A DNA stretch of 64,000 bases from Roseateles noduli (GCA_002205125.1 NIOE01000011.1:62001-126000); one strand, 5' to 3'; positions 7,923 to 21,221 are shown, numbered from the stretch's first letter. A program made the numbers and translations. The notes: generated by a model not told the origin, from the sequence alone.

Positions 7923-8936
7923 TCACACCAGCGTGATCGTCGGCCTCACATCCAGCCGCTGCTTGAGCAGCCCCACCTGCAGATAGAAATCCGCGCTCCG
8001 CTGCTGGTCCGCGAGCACCTGGTCGTCGAGCGCGATCCAGCGCGTGGCGCGGCGCTCGAACTGCAGGCGCGCGGCCTCGACGGGGATGCCGATGATGCGC
8101 GCCAAGGTCGCGGAGAACTCCGGCACGTGCTGATAAGACCAGGCTTGCGCGCGCTTCACGCGTTGCGCCAGGTCCGCCAGCGCGTCACGCTTGGTGCTCA
8201 GCGCCTTGTCGGTCGCCGCCAGGAAGCTCAACCCCGACCACTGCCCTCGCCCGCTGACCAGCACACGCGCGTGACCGGCCGTCTCCGCCAGCGCGGTGTA
8301 CGGCTCCCACGTTGCCCACGCATCGAGCGAACCCTGCGTCAACGCGAGCTTCGCCTCCGCCGGCGGTAGGAAACGGACCTGCGCGTCGTCCGGCTTCAAG
8401 CCCGCGGACGCGAGCGCCTTCAGCGCGATGAAGTGGCCGATGGAGCCGCGGTTCGTGCCGATGGACTTGCCCTTGAGGTCGGCCGCCGTCTTGAACGGCG
8501 AATCCGGCCGCACGAGCACCGCCGTGCCGTAGGCATCGGAGCGGTTCACCGCGAAGGCCTTGATGCGCGTGCCCGCGGCGATGGCGAACAGCAGCGGCGC
8601 GTCGCCGATCGGACCGAAGTCGACGGCCTCCGCGTTCAGCGCCTCGGCCAGCGGCGCGGCGGCGGGGAACTCGCTCCATTGAATGTCGTAGGGCAGCTGG
8701 CGCAGCTCATCTGCCGCTTCCAGCAGTGCGCGCAGGTTGCCCTTCTGGTCGCCGGCCTTCACCACGACGCGGCCCTGCGCACGCACGGAGCGCACATACG
8801 GGACGGCGGCGAGCGCTGCGAGCGCGGCGCCGCCGGACAGCACGCGGCGGCGTGATCGGTCGTGAGCCTCGTGCCAGCTTGTGGCCTTGTCGGTGAGGTT
8901 GCGGTTGTCGAGGTCGTCGTTGGAATCAATGCTCAT
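7923..8936 (-). CDS. ssuA: Aliphatic sulfonate ABC transporter substrate-binding protein (SsuA-like)
   Basis: A 337-residue periplasmic binding protein of the SsuA/TauA/nitrate family. The N-terminus has a twin-arginine-like signal (SRRRVLSGGAALAALAAV) after about 28 residues, so export by Tat is likely. The mature part shows GDQKGNLRALLEA, VDFGPIGDAPLLFA, DLKGKSIGTNRGS and GSLDAWATWEPY, the usual ligand-pocket segments. It should deliver sulfonates for sulfur acquisition. The monooxygenase gene lies 51 bases upstream on the same strand, so the two probably form one operon. The ATPase and permease partners (SsuB/SsuC) are not adjacent. Other alkyl-sulfur ligands are possible. Confidence 0.85.
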   Translation of the reverse strand: MSIDSNDDLDNRNLTDKATSWHEAHDRSRRRVLSGGAALAALAAVPYVRSVRAQGRVVVKAGDQKGNLRALLEAADELRQLPYDIQWSEFPAAAPLAEALNAEAVDFGPIGDAPLLFAIAAGTRIKAFAVNRSDAYGTAVLVRPDSPFKTAADLKGKSIGTNRGSIGHFIALKALASAGLKPDDAQVRFLPPAEAKLALTQGSLDAWATWEPYTALAETAGHARVLVSGRGQWSGLSFLAATDKALSTKRDALADLAQRVKRAQAWSYQHVPEFSATLARIIGIPVEAARLQFERRATRWIALDDQVLADQQRSADFYLQVGLLKQRLDVRPTITLV

Positions 8937-8987
8937 GCAGTCCTCGAAGCGGAGAAGGTGAAGCGGAGAAGGGGGACCGGGTCGAGT

Positions 8988-10073
8988 TCAAGCGGCCTGG
9001 CGCTGCGACAGCCGCTGCTCGACCAACGCTCGTGTGCGCGGAATCAGTTCCCGGCCATAGTCGATCGCGTCCTCGAGAGGATCGAAGCCGCGGATCAGGA
9101 AGGTCGTGACGCCCAGGTCGTAGTAGTCGAGCAGCGCCTGCGCCACCTGCTCCGGCGTGCCGACCAGCGCGGTGCTGTTGTGGCGCGCACCGGTCTCGCG
9201 CGCGATCTCGGTCCACAGCCGCTTGTCGACGCGGCTGCCCTTCTCCGCCGCCGCGAGCAGGCGCCGCGCCCCTTCGCTCTGCTGCGGCCCGCCGCGGCTG
9301 TAACCCGCCGCGACGCGCAAGCGGCGCGTGTCCTCCAGGATGCGCTCGGCGCGCGCCCAGGCCGCCTCCTCGGTGTCCGCGAGGATGGGCCGGAAGGACA
9401 CCGAGAACCCGATGCCGCGCCCATGCCTCGCCGCCTCCGCGCGCACGCGCCGCGTCAGGTCCGCGGTCTGTTCGAGCGACTCGCCCCACAGCGCGTAGAC
9501 GTCCGCGTGCTTGCCCGCCACCGGCAACGCCGCGTCGGACGCGCCGCCGAAGAACACCGGGAGATGCGGCTGCTGGCGCGGCTTGACCTCGCTGAAGCCT
9601 TGATCGAAGCGGTAGTGCGTGCCCTCGTGATCGAAGGGATGCTCGCTGATCCACAGGCGGCGCAGCAGGCCGACGTATTCGTCGGTGCGCCCGTAGCGCT
9701 GGTCGTGGTCGAGGTAGTCGCCGTCGCGGCGCTGCTCGGCGTCCGAGCCGCCGGAGATCACGTGCACCGCCAGCCGGCCGGCGGTGAACTGGTCCAGCGT
9801 CGCGAGTTCCCGCGCCGCCAGCGTCGGCGCGACGAAGCCGGGCCGGTGCGCCAGCAGGAAACCGATTCGCGACGTGTGCGCCGCCGCATGCGCGATCGTG
9901 AGCTGCGCGCTGGGACCCGTCGAATGGTGCGGCACCAGGATGCGGTCGAAGCCGGCCTCCTCATGCGCCCGGGCGAAAGCGCTCACGTAGTCCGGATCGA
10001 CGACCGGCCCGCTGGCCGCGTGGATCTCGGACGTCTTCTGCGACTGGATCATGCCGATGAATTGGATGCTCAT
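8988..10073 (-). CDS. LLM-class FMNH2-dependent monooxygenase (alkanesulfonate monooxygenase-like)
   Basis: A 361-residue bacterial-luciferase-like flavoprotein that should use FMNH2 and oxygen to release sulfite from alkanesulfonates. It contains EEAGFDRILVPHHS, RIGFLLAHRPGFVAPTLAAR, GRLAVHVISGGSD and RYGRTDEYVGLLRRLW, all conserved in SsuD-type enzymes. Length matches the family (~360-390). It heads the minus-strand pair with the SsuA-like protein and is divergent from the thiol dioxygenase gene. No flavin reductase (SsuE) is in the window. A sulfone monooxygenase such as SfnG is an alternative substrate class. Confidence 0.85.
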   Translation of the reverse strand: MSIQFIGMIQSQKTSEIHAASGPVVDPDYVSAFARAHEEAGFDRILVPHHSTGPSAQLTIAHAAAHTSRIGFLLAHRPGFVAPTLAARELATLDQFTAGRLAVHVISGGSDAEQRRDGDYLDHDQRYGRTDEYVGLLRRLWISEHPFDHEGTHYRFDQGFSEVKPRQQPHLPVFFGGASDAALPVAGKHADVYALWGESLEQTADLTRRVRAEAARHGRGIGFSVSFRPILADTEEAAWARAERILEDTRRLRVAAGYSRGGPQQSEGARRLLAAAEKGSRVDKRLWTEIARETGARHNSTALVGTPEQVAQALLDYYDLGVTTFLIRGFDPLEDAIDYGRELIPRTRALVEQRLSQRQAA

Positions 10074-10207
10074 GGTGGTGGCTCTGGGTAGGTCGGACAG
10101 CGCCAGACCGTAGAGATCCGCGCCGCCGCACGCAAAGAACGAATCCGACTTTCCATGCTCGGATTGCAGGATTCACGGCCGCCAGGACCGCGCCCACACT
10201 GCGACGC

Positions 10208-10824
10208 ATGAGCGCCCTTCGCCAGCCCGAGCCACCGGAGCCACCGGAGCCACCGGAGCCACCAGAATCACCAGAAACCCCAGTGCCGTTGCAACGATTC
10301 ATCGCCTCCAGCAAGGCGCTGATCGGCAAGGGACTGCGCGAGTCCGAGCTGCTGGCCGAGTTGCGGCCCCTGCTCGCCGAGCTCGTCGCGCGCGACGACT
10401 GGCTGCCGGAGACCCACGCGCAGGCGGGCGTCGATCGCTATCGGCAGTACCCGCTGCACGTCGACGCGCAGGGACGCTTCTCGGTCGTGTCCTTCGTCTG
10501 GGGACCGGGACAGGCCACGCCCATCCACGACCACACCGTCTGGGGGCTGATCGGCATGCTGCGCGGCGCGGAGGACTCGCAGGGCTACCGCTTCACGGGG
10601 CCGCACGAGCTCGTGCCGGACGGCCCGCCGGTACGCCTGTCGCCGGGACAGGTCGAGGCGGTCTCGCCACGTCTGGGCGACGTCCACCGCGTCCACAACG
10701 CGGTCGAGGGTCAGGTCTCCATCAGCATCCACGTCTACGGCGCCGACATCGGCCGCATCGAGCGATCGACCTACGACGCCGACGGCACGCCGCATCGCTT
10801 CGTGTCGGGGTACTCCGCGCCGGC

Positions 10825-10828
<4 letters not shown>
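10208..10828 (+). CDS. Cysteine dioxygenase-type cupin (thiol dioxygenase)
   Basis: A 206-residue non-haem iron cupin. The metal ligands are the two His of TPIHDHTVWG and the later His of GDVHRVHN, the three-His facial set of thiol dioxygenases. It should oxidise cysteine or 3-mercaptopropionate to the sulfinate. The N-terminus carries a PEPPEPPEPPEP extension made by four 9-bp repeats, unusual for the family and probably disordered. The sulfur theme matches the divergent sulfonate genes. Proteobacterial members are often 3-mercaptopropionate dioxygenases, so the substrate is left open. Confidence 0.85.
10229..10264 (+). repeat. 9-bp tandem repeat (gagccaccg, four units)
   Basis: Four head-to-tail units, the last with one change, encode the PEPPEPPEPPEP segment at the start of the thiol dioxygenase. 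The reading frame is preserved whatever the unit number. Confidence 0.9.
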
Positions 10829-14191
<3,363 letters not shown>

Positions 14192-14195
<4 letters not shown>

Positions 14196-15892
14196 GGGAG
14201 GGGCCCGTCCTGTCAGGTCTTCGGCGACCTCTGCCACCACCTCCGCCACGACCTCTGCCACGACGCCTCGCGCTCGCCGCGGCCGCGTGCGCCGCGCTCG
14301 GCGGTTGCGCCGTGCCCGCCGCGCGCCAGACCGAAGCGGTCCAGCAAGGCCTGGTCGATCGCACCACGGCGTTGCAGTCCCGACTGCGCCAGACCGCGGA
14401 ACCGCCGCCGCTGGTCGTGCACGAGCGGGCCCCGCGCTTCGCGAGCCGCTCCATCCCGCTGTACCGCGACGAACGGCTGCCCGCGCACCTCGGCGACATC
14501 CGCCTGCACGTGCCGGGCCGGCTGCCGCTGGCCGCCGCGGCGGAGCTGATTTCGCGCGCCATCGACCTGCCGGTGATCATGACGCCGGACGCGCTGCACA
14601 ACGCCGCGGACTATGCGCCCGGTCCCGCGGCGCGCCCCGCATTCGACGCGTCGGCCGCCTCGCCCGAAGAGACGACCGCGCTGCGCCAGGCCGGTCGGGC
14701 GGGGGCCCTGAGGCTCGACATCTCCGCCGCGGAACACCAGAACACCGTGGAGATCGACCACGCCGGCCCCTTGCGCCCGCTGCTGGACCGCATCGCGGCG
14801 CAGGCCGGGCTGCAGTGGCGCCACACCGGAGGACGCATCGTGTTCTCCCGCGTGGTCACCCGTGCGATGCCGGTCAAGGCCCTGCCCGGCGGACTGGACG
14901 CGAGCGCCGCCTTCGACGCGCTCGGCGGCGCGGAAGGCGCGGGCGCGGGCGCCGCCAAGGTCGACGGCAGCACGCAGAGCGACTACTGGGGCGGACTCCC
15001 CGACGCGCTCAGGCCGATGCTCTCCCCCGCCGCGTCGCTGCAGGTGGATGCGCGCGCCGGCCTGGTGACGGTGACGGACGCGCTCGCCAACGTCGAGCGC
15101 GTGCAGACCTACCTGGACGCCCTCAACGCCAACCTGCTGCGCCAGGTCGTGCTGGAGATCGAGGTGCTGCAGGTGAGCTTCTCCGACGAGTTCAGCCACG
15201 GCATCAACTGGGAGCTCGTGCTGGGCGGGCTGGCCCCGGCCAACCGCCTGCGCTTCGACGCGCCGGCCGCGCTCGGCCCGCTGGGCGGCGGCACGCCGGC
15301 GGCGCTGAGCTTCATCCTCGGCCCGTCCGCGTCGCGCGCCGCGCCCAGCCAGTGGATCGCCCAGGCGCTGCAGGAGTACGGCCGCGTGTCGACCGCCTAC
15401 TCCAGCGTGGTCACCACCACGAACCGCATGCCGGTGCCGGTCGGCGCGCTGCAGACGCGCTCCTACGTGCAGCGCTCGACGGCGCCGACGGTGAACACGA
15501 CCACCGGCCTGACCTCGCCAGGGGCACTGGAGACCGGCAAGCTCACGACCGGTCTCGGCCTGACGGTGCTGCCGGTGATCCTGGACTCCCACCTCGTGCT
15601 CCTGCAGACCGCGCTGCAGATCAGCGAGCTGCGCCAGCTCCGCGCCTTCACCAGCGGCGGCAGCGGCCCGCTGGCGCAGTCGGTGCAGCTGCCGGAGACG
15701 ATGAGCTTCAGCACCCTGCAGCGCATCAGCGTGCCCGCCGGCCGCACGCTGGTGCTGGCCGGCTTCGAGCGCCAGCAGACCCAGCTCGACGACGCGGACG
15801 TGGTGCGCGGTCTGCTCCCGCTGGCGCGCCGCGGTCAGCGTGCGCAGCAAGGCACGGTCGTGCTGATCACGCCGCGACTGGTGGAGCCGTGA
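14192..15892 (+). CDS. pilN: PilN-type secretin, outer-membrane lipoprotein
   Basis: A 566-residue outer-membrane channel for a type IVb pilus. GTG 14192 has GGAG seven bases upstream and overlaps the previous stop. The N-terminus leads to lipobox LGGC (Cys39). Residues ~90-320 hold an STN-like and secretin N-domain region, including VEIDHAGPLRPLLDRIAAQA and LDALNANLLRQVVLEIEVLQ. The C-terminal half (~330-566) is the secretin beta-barrel domain, ending GRTLVLAGFERQQTQLDDAD and VVLITPRLVEP. R64 PilN and TcpC are the nearest named relatives. The ATG of pilO overlaps its stop by one base. Confidence 0.85.
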
Positions 15893-17586
15893 TGGGCGGC
15901 CGATCGAGGTCGTCGGCCGGAGCCGACGGGCCGGGACCGGCGCGTGACGCCGGGGCGCACGGCGCGCCGATGAAGGGAGCCCCGGTGCGGGAGACCGCCG
16001 TCCATGACCTGCTGGAGAGCGGCGAGGCCCGGGTGATCGCGGTCGCCGGCGTGCGGCTGGCCTTCGGGCTGGAGTGGCATCCGGTGACCCGGCCCGAAGA
16101 TCCCGGCCCGGAGTTGCGCCAGGCGCGCGCGGCCGGTCACCGGTTCGTCGCGCGGCTGCCCGACGGCGGCCTGGTCGGCCTGGCGCGGACGATGGAAGGC
16201 GCCGGTCGGGCCGGTCGCCCCGGTCGCTCCCTCCATCCGCTCCGGCCCGTCCATGCCGCCGTGGCGCTGCTGGTGGCGCGCTTCGCCGAACGCGGCGCGG
16301 AGGCCTGCCTGATCGCCGCCGGCCCGGGCGATGCGCCGTCGCCGGTGGCCTTCGTCGGCCTGATGGAGCGGCGCCCGGTGCCGGGTTTCGACCGGCTGCT
16401 GCCCGACCTCGACGCGGCGCTGGCCGTGCTGCAGGAGTTCCGCGACATGCACCCGGACCAGGAGGTCCGCATCGCCAGCCATCTGCCCGACCGGGATCGG
16501 ATCGGCGAGGCCCTGTCGACGGACCTGCTGTTCGGCCAGCCCGACGGCGACACGCGGATGCGGCGGCTGCTGCCCGCGCGATGGCCGGTCGGGCTCGCCG
16601 CCGGCCTGGCCGCGCTCGGCCTGGCGACCGGATTCACCCTCTGGTGGCGGCACGAACGCGCGCTCGAACGCGGCATGATCGCCGCGGCGCGCCACACCGC
16701 CGAGACCGCGGCCTCTCGCGCGCAGGCCGGCGCCGCGCGGACGCGGCGCCTGGCCGACCGGCTCGAACAGGCGGGCCGACCCGGCGCGATGCCGCTGGAC
16801 CGGTGGCGCGCGGCCATCGCCGCCCTGCCGATCCACCGCGCCGGCTGGACGCTGCAACACGTCGACTGCGACCGGATGCTGGGGTGTGTCGCCACCTGGG
16901 CGCGACATCACGGCAACCTGGAGACGCTGGACACACTGCCGACCGGCGCGATCGGGCCGCCGGCCATGCCGGCCGACCTGGCCGCCGGCGACGACCTGCT
17001 CGCCGCGTCGATGCGCACCTCGCTGGTGGACACGCTCGAACTGCCGCTGAGGCCCGGGGAGGCGCTCAGCGCCGCACGGTTGCCGCCGTTGCGCCTGGCC
17101 GTCAACGTCTGGGGCAGCCGCCTGCAGGATCTGGCCACGGCGGGCGGCGCGCAGGCGACGCTCCAACCCGGCGTTCCCCTGGAGGATCCGGGGACGACAG
17201 GCGGCGGTGCTGCTGGCGGTGCTGCTGGCGGTGCTGCTGGCGATACTGCTGGCGGTGCTGCTGGCGATACTGCTGGCGGTACTGCTGGCGGTACTGCTGG
17301 CGGTACTGCAGGCGGCACGACAGTCACCGCGCCTGGCGGCGCCGCCATCGGTACGGTGCGCACGGCCCCTGCGGCGGACGCGGCACACGACGGCACGCGC
17401 GCAGCGCCCCAGAGCGTCCTTCGCATGGCCTGGCGCCTGAAGGACGGCGCCTGGTCGCTGCCGCTGGTGGAGATTCCCCCGTATGTCGTCGTGGAGACCC
17501 TCACCTTGAACTTCGCCGACTCCCAGATCAGCTATGAGCTTTCCGGATCCCTCTTCGCCCACGGCGCGCATGGCGCGCGCTACTGA
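15892..17586 (+). CDS. pilO: PilO-type pilus assembly inner-membrane protein
   Basis: A 564-residue protein with one transmembrane helix at ~231-252 (PVGLAAGLAALGLATGFTLW), a cytoplasmic N-terminal half and a periplasmic C-terminal half. This is the organisation of PilO/TcpD-like proteins of type IVb pili. The N-terminal half has an actin-like or PilM-like look (VARFAERGAEACLIAAGPGD) but was not confirmed. A long Gly/Ala/Thr tract from 12-bp repeats lies at residues ~438-475. Identity rests partly on the gene order between secretin and PilP. ATG 15892 overlaps the pilN stop by one base. Confidence 0.7.
   Translation: MGGRSRSSAGADGPGPARDAGAHGAPMKGAPVRETAVHDLLESGEARVIAVAGVRLAFGLEWHPVTRPEDPGPELRQARAAGHRFVARLPDGGLVGLARTMEGAGRAGRPGRSLHPLRPVHAAVALLVARFAERGAEACLIAAGPGDAPSPVAFVGLMERRPVPGFDRLLPDLDAALAVLQEFRDMHPDQEVRIASHLPDRDRIGEALSTDLLFGQPDGDTRMRRLLPARWPVGLAAGLAALGLATGFTLWWRHERALERGMIAAARHTAETAASRAQAGAARTRRLADRLEQAGRPGAMPLDRWRAAIAALPIHRAGWTLQHVDCDRMLGCVATWARHHGNLETLDTLPTGAIGPPAMPADLAAGDDLLAASMRTSLVDTLELPLRPGEALSAARLPPLRLAVNVWGSRLQDLATAGGAQATLQPGVPLEDPGTTGGGAAGGAAGGAAGDTAGGAAGDTAGGTAGGTAGGTAGGTTVTAPGGAAIGTVRTAPAADAAHDGTRAAPQSVLRMAWRLKDGAWSLPLVEIPPYVVVETLTLNFADSQISYELSGSLFAHGAHGARY
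17204..17318 (+). repeat. 12-bp tandem repeat (ggcggtgctgct type) in pilO
   Basis: About nine near-identical 12-bp units encode GGAA, GDTA and GGTA steps in the periplasmic part of PilO. Units vary at two positions (gtgctg, gatact, gtactg), so this is an older, diverging array. Confidence 0.85.
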
Positions 17587-18271
17587 CCGCCGCCCGCCCC
17601 GAGCGCGCCCGGCCGCGCGCCTGACTTGGCCGGCGTGGTTCGGTCCGTGGCTGCTCGCCGGCCTGTCGACGGCGCACGCCCGGCCTGCCGAGCCGCCTGT
17701 CCCTGGCCATGCCGAAGCACCGGCCACCGGTACCGCACCGTCCATGACCCTGCGCGAACTCGTGGACATCTCCCGTCGCAACAAGGCGGCGGAGCTCGCC
17801 GCGGCGACCGCGCGCCTGGCGGGCTCGCCGCATCCGCCCGGTGCGCCGGCGGGCCGCCCGCCCGCGCGGGGCGGCGCGTCCGGCGGACTGCCGCGCCTCT
17901 GGTCGCTCACGGCCGCAGGCGGGCACTGGCGGGCCGAGGTGCTGCTCGACGGGCGATTGCATGTGGTCGACACGTCGTCCGGGCCGTCGGCACGCCTGGG
18001 CCCCTGGCGCGTCGTCGGGCTGGCCTCGCAGGGGCTGCACGTCGAACGGATCGGAGCGTCCGGCATGCCGACCAGCCACCTCGTGCTGTCGCCGCCCGGG
18101 CGGGGCGCCGCGGCGTCGGGCTTCCGTTTCGCCGGCGAGCCGGCCAGCGAGGCGGACACCGAGACCGACGACGCTGTCCGCCGCGCCGCGGCGCTTCCGA
18201 TGCCGCAGCCGCAGCCGCAACCGATGCCGCTGCCCATCGTCCCGGCGCCGACCGGCGCTGCCGTCCCTTGA
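17534..18271 (+). CDS. pilP: PilP-type pilus assembly protein
   Basis: A 245-residue exported protein. A signal-like hydrophobic segment (WPAWFGPWLLAGLSTAHA) precedes a helix MTLRELVDISRRNKAAELAA and a beta-rich domain (LWSLTAAGGHWRAEVLLDGR). This fits PilP of thin-pilus systems, which bridges inner-membrane proteins to the secretin. The start is uncertain: ATG 17534 overlaps pilO by 53 bases, while ATG 17570 (MARATDRR) overlaps by 17 and is equally plausible. The C-terminus is a PQPQPQPMP tail. Its TGA overlaps a TTG start for pilQ (TTGA at 18268-18271). Confidence 0.72.
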   Translation: MSFPDPSSPTARMARATDRRPPRARPAARLTWPAWFGPWLLAGLSTAHARPAEPPVPGHAEAPATGTAPSMTLRELVDISRRNKAAELAAATARLAGSPHPPGAPAGRPPARGGASGGLPRLWSLTAAGGHWRAEVLLDGRLHVVDTSSGPSARLGPWRVVGLASQGLHVERIGASGMPTSHLVLSPPGRGAAASGFRFAGEPASEADTETDDAVRRAAALPMPQPQPQPMPLPIVPAPTGAAVP

Positions 18272-20124
18272 GTCGCCACATCGACACCCCTGCGGGCCTG
18301 CCGCCGTTCGAGCGCGTGCTGACCGTGCCCGCGGACAGCCGGCTGACCCCCTCGGCCGCACCCGCCGCGCCCTCCGCCGACGGGCTGCCCGTCGCCCGCC
18401 ACAAGCAGGACCGCCTGGCGGCGCTCGCGTTGAGCGCCGACCGCTTCCTCGTCGTGTCGGCGCCGGACGAGGTCCACCGGCCGGACTGGTACCGGCTGGT
18501 CCAGGCGGGCAAGGCCAGGGGCCTGGGTTACGCCGGACACCTGACCGCCGCGCCCGAGGTGTTCACGGCGCTGCTCGCCCGGGCCGACGCGCTCCGGGCC
18601 ACGGCGCACGAGCCGCCCGAAGCCACCGCCGACGAACGCCGGGCGGCGGAGACGGCCCGCGACATCGACGCGATGGTGGCCGGTTCCTCGCCGCTGGAGT
18701 GGTTCCGCGCCATCGTGCAGCGCTGCCGTCTGGCCGGCGCCAGCGATCTCCACGTCGAGCTGCGCGGCGCGGTCGCGGTGGCCCGCGTGCGGCTGGACGG
18801 CCGCATGCGCGAGCTGGGCCGCCATCCGGCGCGCACCGCCATCGACGGACTTTCGGCCGCGTACACCATGCTGGCCGAGGAACGCTCGCGCTCCGAGGTC
18901 GCCTTCAACGGCGCGGTGCCGCAGGCCGCGATGATCCCGCTGGACCTGCCCGGGGCCCGGCTGACCCTGCGCTACCAGAGCCACCCCGCGGTCGGCGGCA
19001 TGGACGTGGTGATCCGGCTGCTGCGCGCTTCAGGGCATGGCGGCGGCAGTGACAGCGGCAGCAACAGCGGCAGCAACAGCGGCAGCAACAGCGGAAGTGA
19101 CAGCAGCGGTCACGGCGGCAGCGGGCCACGCCCGCGTCCCGCCGCCCTGGAGCCGCTGGGCTTCACGCCCTGGCAGGCCGACCGCCTGCGCGAGGCGCTG
19201 GCCTCGGCCTGGGGCGGCGTGTTCGTCGCCGGCGTGACGGGTTCGGGCAAGACCACGACCCTCAACGCGATGATGACGATGCTGGCGCGCGACGGCTCGC
19301 GCAAGCTCTTCACCATCGAGGACCCGGTCGAGTACGAGACGCCCGGCGTCAGCCACCTCTCCATCCAGCGCGGGGCCTCCGGCGGCGCCGATCCCTTCCA
19401 CGGCGCCATGCTGGCCTTCCTGCGGATGGATCCCGACGTCGGCCTGTTCGGCGAGATCCGCGACGCGCTCTCCGCATCGATGGCGCAGGCCGCCATCCAG
19501 ACCGGCCACAAGATCCTGTCGACGGTGCACGCGACCTCCGCGCTGGGCATCGTCGGCCGGCTCTCGTCACGTCTGCTGGGGCTGGCCCGCGAGGACCTCT
19601 GCGATCCGGAGTTCCTCTCCGCGATGGTCTACCAGGTGCTGATGCCCATCAATTGCGAGCACTGCAAGCGCCCCGCCGCCGCCGTCCTGGGCGCGGACGC
19701 GTTGCAGGTGTTCCAGGCGGGGTTCGGCCTCGATCCGGACAAGATTTACTGCGCCAGCGCGCAGGGTTGCACGCACTGCCGGCGCCCCGGGATCGACTAC
19801 GGGGACACCATGACCGACGACGCCCCGACCTGTCCGCGCGACGACCTCCATGACGGCACGGCCGGCGTCAAGGTCGGCGCCGAGGTGATCGTGCCCGACC
19901 TGCGCCTGCTGGACCTGCTGCGCCAGGGCCGGGATGCGGAGGCGCGCCGCCATTGGCATCGCCGGCGGACGGCGCCGTTCACCGATGCCGACATGGACGG
20001 CAAGGACGCATGGGGACATGTGCTGTACGACGTCGCCCACGGGCGCGTCGATCCCTACCATTTCGAGCGGACCTTCGGCAGCGCGGCGCTGCTGGCGCAG
20101 ACGCTCGCCGACGACGACACCTGA
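18268..20124 (+). CDS. pilQ: PilQ-type pilus extension ATPase (GspE/VirB11 family)
   Basis: A 618-residue cytoplasmic hexameric ATPase that powers pilus assembly. Walker A is GVTGSGKTT. The Asp box is FTIEDPVEYE, the Walker B region is DPDVGLFGEIRD, and the His box is LSTVHATSALGI. CEHCKRP and CTHCRRPG form a four-Cys zinc site near the C-terminal domain. An unusual Gly/Ser/Asn tract (12-bp repeats at 19045-19104) lies just before the ATPase core. The start is probably TTG 18268, overlapping the previous stop; a GTG further in is possible. The order secretin-PilO-PilP-PilQ-PilR-PilT matches the R64 thin-pilus operon. Confidence 0.87.
   Translation: MSRHIDTPAGLPPFERVLTVPADSRLTPSAAPAAPSADGLPVARHKQDRLAALALSADRFLVVSAPDEVHRPDWYRLVQAGKARGLGYAGHLTAAPEVFTALLARADALRATAHEPPEATADERRAAETARDIDAMVAGSSPLEWFRAIVQRCRLAGASDLHVELRGAVAVARVRLDGRMRELGRHPARTAIDGLSAAYTMLAEERSRSEVAFNGAVPQAAMIPLDLPGARLTLRYQSHPAVGGMDVVIRLLRASGHGGGSDSGSNSGSNSGSNSGSDSSGHGGSGPRPRPAALEPLGFTPWQADRLREALASAWGGVFVAGVTGSGKTTTLNAMMTMLARDGSRKLFTIEDPVEYETPGVSHLSIQRGASGGADPFHGAMLAFLRMDPDVGLFGEIRDALSASMAQAAIQTGHKILSTVHATSALGIVGRLSSRLLGLAREDLCDPEFLSAMVYQVLMPINCEHCKRPAAAVLGADALQVFQAGFGLDPDKIYCASAQGCTHCRRPGIDYGDTMTDDAPTCPRDDLHDGTAGVKVGAEVIVPDLRLLDLLRQGRDAEARRHWHRRRTAPFTDADMDGKDAWGHVLYDVAHGRVDPYHFERTFGSAALLAQTLADDDT
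19045..19104 (+). repeat. 12-bp tandem repeat (ggcagcaacagc) in pilQ
   Basis: Three exact units at 19057-19092, flanked by variants, encode a GSNSGSNSGSNS linker between the N-terminal and ATPase domains. Confidence 0.88.
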
Positions 20125-20141
20125 CCCATGGGCCCGCCCCG

Positions 20142-21221
20142 ATGACCAACCCGCTCGACTGGCTGCTGCTGCGCGCGGCGGCCCGGCGCCTGCGCCGCCG
20201 GCGCGGCGACTTCTACTACGACCTGGCGTCGGCGCTGGAGGACCGCGTCCCGCTGTACACCATCCTGCGCAAGCTCGAGGCGCGCGCGCGGCGGCGCTCG
20301 CGCGGCGACCAGCTGCTGTACCGCCAGATGCTGCGCGCGGCGATGGGCGGCTCGCTGGCGCGTGCGCTGCAGGACGTCATGCCGCCGACCGAGCTGCTCA
20401 TGATCGACGCGCTGCAGGGCGGCGGCGACGAACGCCTGTCGCAGGGCCTGCACTTCCTGTCGGGCACCGTCGACAAGGTCGACGGCATGTTCCGCGCGGT
20501 GCGCAAGGCGGTGGCCTACCCGCTGCTGCTGCTGGGCGCGATGACCGGCATCCTGGTGGCGTTCTCGCTGCACGCGGTGCCGGTGCTGGCCGACCTGATC
20601 GACCCCGAACGCTGGCCGCCGCTGGGGCGCGCGCTGTATGCGGTCGCCTGGACGATCCGCCATCACGGCCTGACCCTCGGTGCGGCGCTGCTCGCCGCGG
20701 GCGGGCTGTTCGTGTGGGCGCTGCCGCGCTGGCAGGGGCGCACGCGGTGCTGGCTGGACCGGCATCCGCCGTTCAGCCTCTACCGCGACTTCTCCGGGGC
20801 GATGCTGGTGATCTCGCTGTCGTCGCTGATGCGGGCGGGCGTCTCCCTGCGCGCCTCGCTGGAACGCGCCGGTCGCTTCAGCGCCCCGTGGATGCGCTGG
20901 CACCTGAGACAGATCCTGTCGCGGCTGTCCGGGCGCGAGTCGGCGCAGTTCGGCCGCGCCTTCGCCACCGGCGTGCTCGATCCCAGCATGGAGGAACGCG
21001 TCCAGGACGCCGCCGAACGCCGCGATCCGGTCGCCGCGTTCGTGCGCATCGGCATCGGTTCGATCGACCGGCTGCAGTTGGGCATTTCCGACTCGGCCGC
21101 GCGCCTGAACGGGCTGCTGATGGTCGCCGCGGCGATGCTGCTGCTCTTCCTGCTGGGCGGCTTCCTGGCCACGGTGATGGAAGCGCAGAGCAGCCTGCAA
21201 TCCGAGATGGGGGGACTGTGA
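20142..21221 (+). CDS. pilR: PilR-type inner-membrane pilus platform protein (T2SF)
   Basis: A 359-residue polytopic protein of the GspF/PilC/PilR platform family. Two type II secretion F domains are visible. The first has FYYDLASALEDRVPLYTILR and the second has LVISLSSLMRAGVSLRASLE. Three hydrophobic segments are at ~120-140 (PLLLLGAMTGILVAFSL), ~180-200 and ~330-350 (LLMVAAAMLLLFLLGGFLA). It should anchor the PilQ ATPase and pilin assembly in the inner membrane. ATG 20142 lies 17 bases after pilQ. Its TGA overlaps the GTG start of pilT (21218-21221). Confidence 0.87.
   Translation: MTNPLDWLLLRAAARRLRRRRGDFYYDLASALEDRVPLYTILRKLEARARRRSRGDQLLYRQMLRAAMGGSLARALQDVMPPTELLMIDALQGGGDERLSQGLHFLSGTVDKVDGMFRAVRKAVAYPLLLLGAMTGILVAFSLHAVPVLADLIDPERWPPLGRALYAVAWTIRHHGLTLGAALLAAGGLFVWALPRWQGRTRCWLDRHPPFSLYRDFSGAMLVISLSSLMRAGVSLRASLERAGRFSAPWMRWHLRQILSRLSGRESAQFGRAFATGVLDPSMEERVQDAAERRDPVAAFVRIGIGSIDRLQLGISDSAARLNGLLMVAAAMLLLFLLGGFLATVMEAQSSLQSEMGGL

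Noticed and set aside
17204-19104. CRISPR-like repeats
   Set aside because: The repeats are contiguous 12-bp units without spacers, in frame within pilO and pilQ, and no cas gene is nearby.
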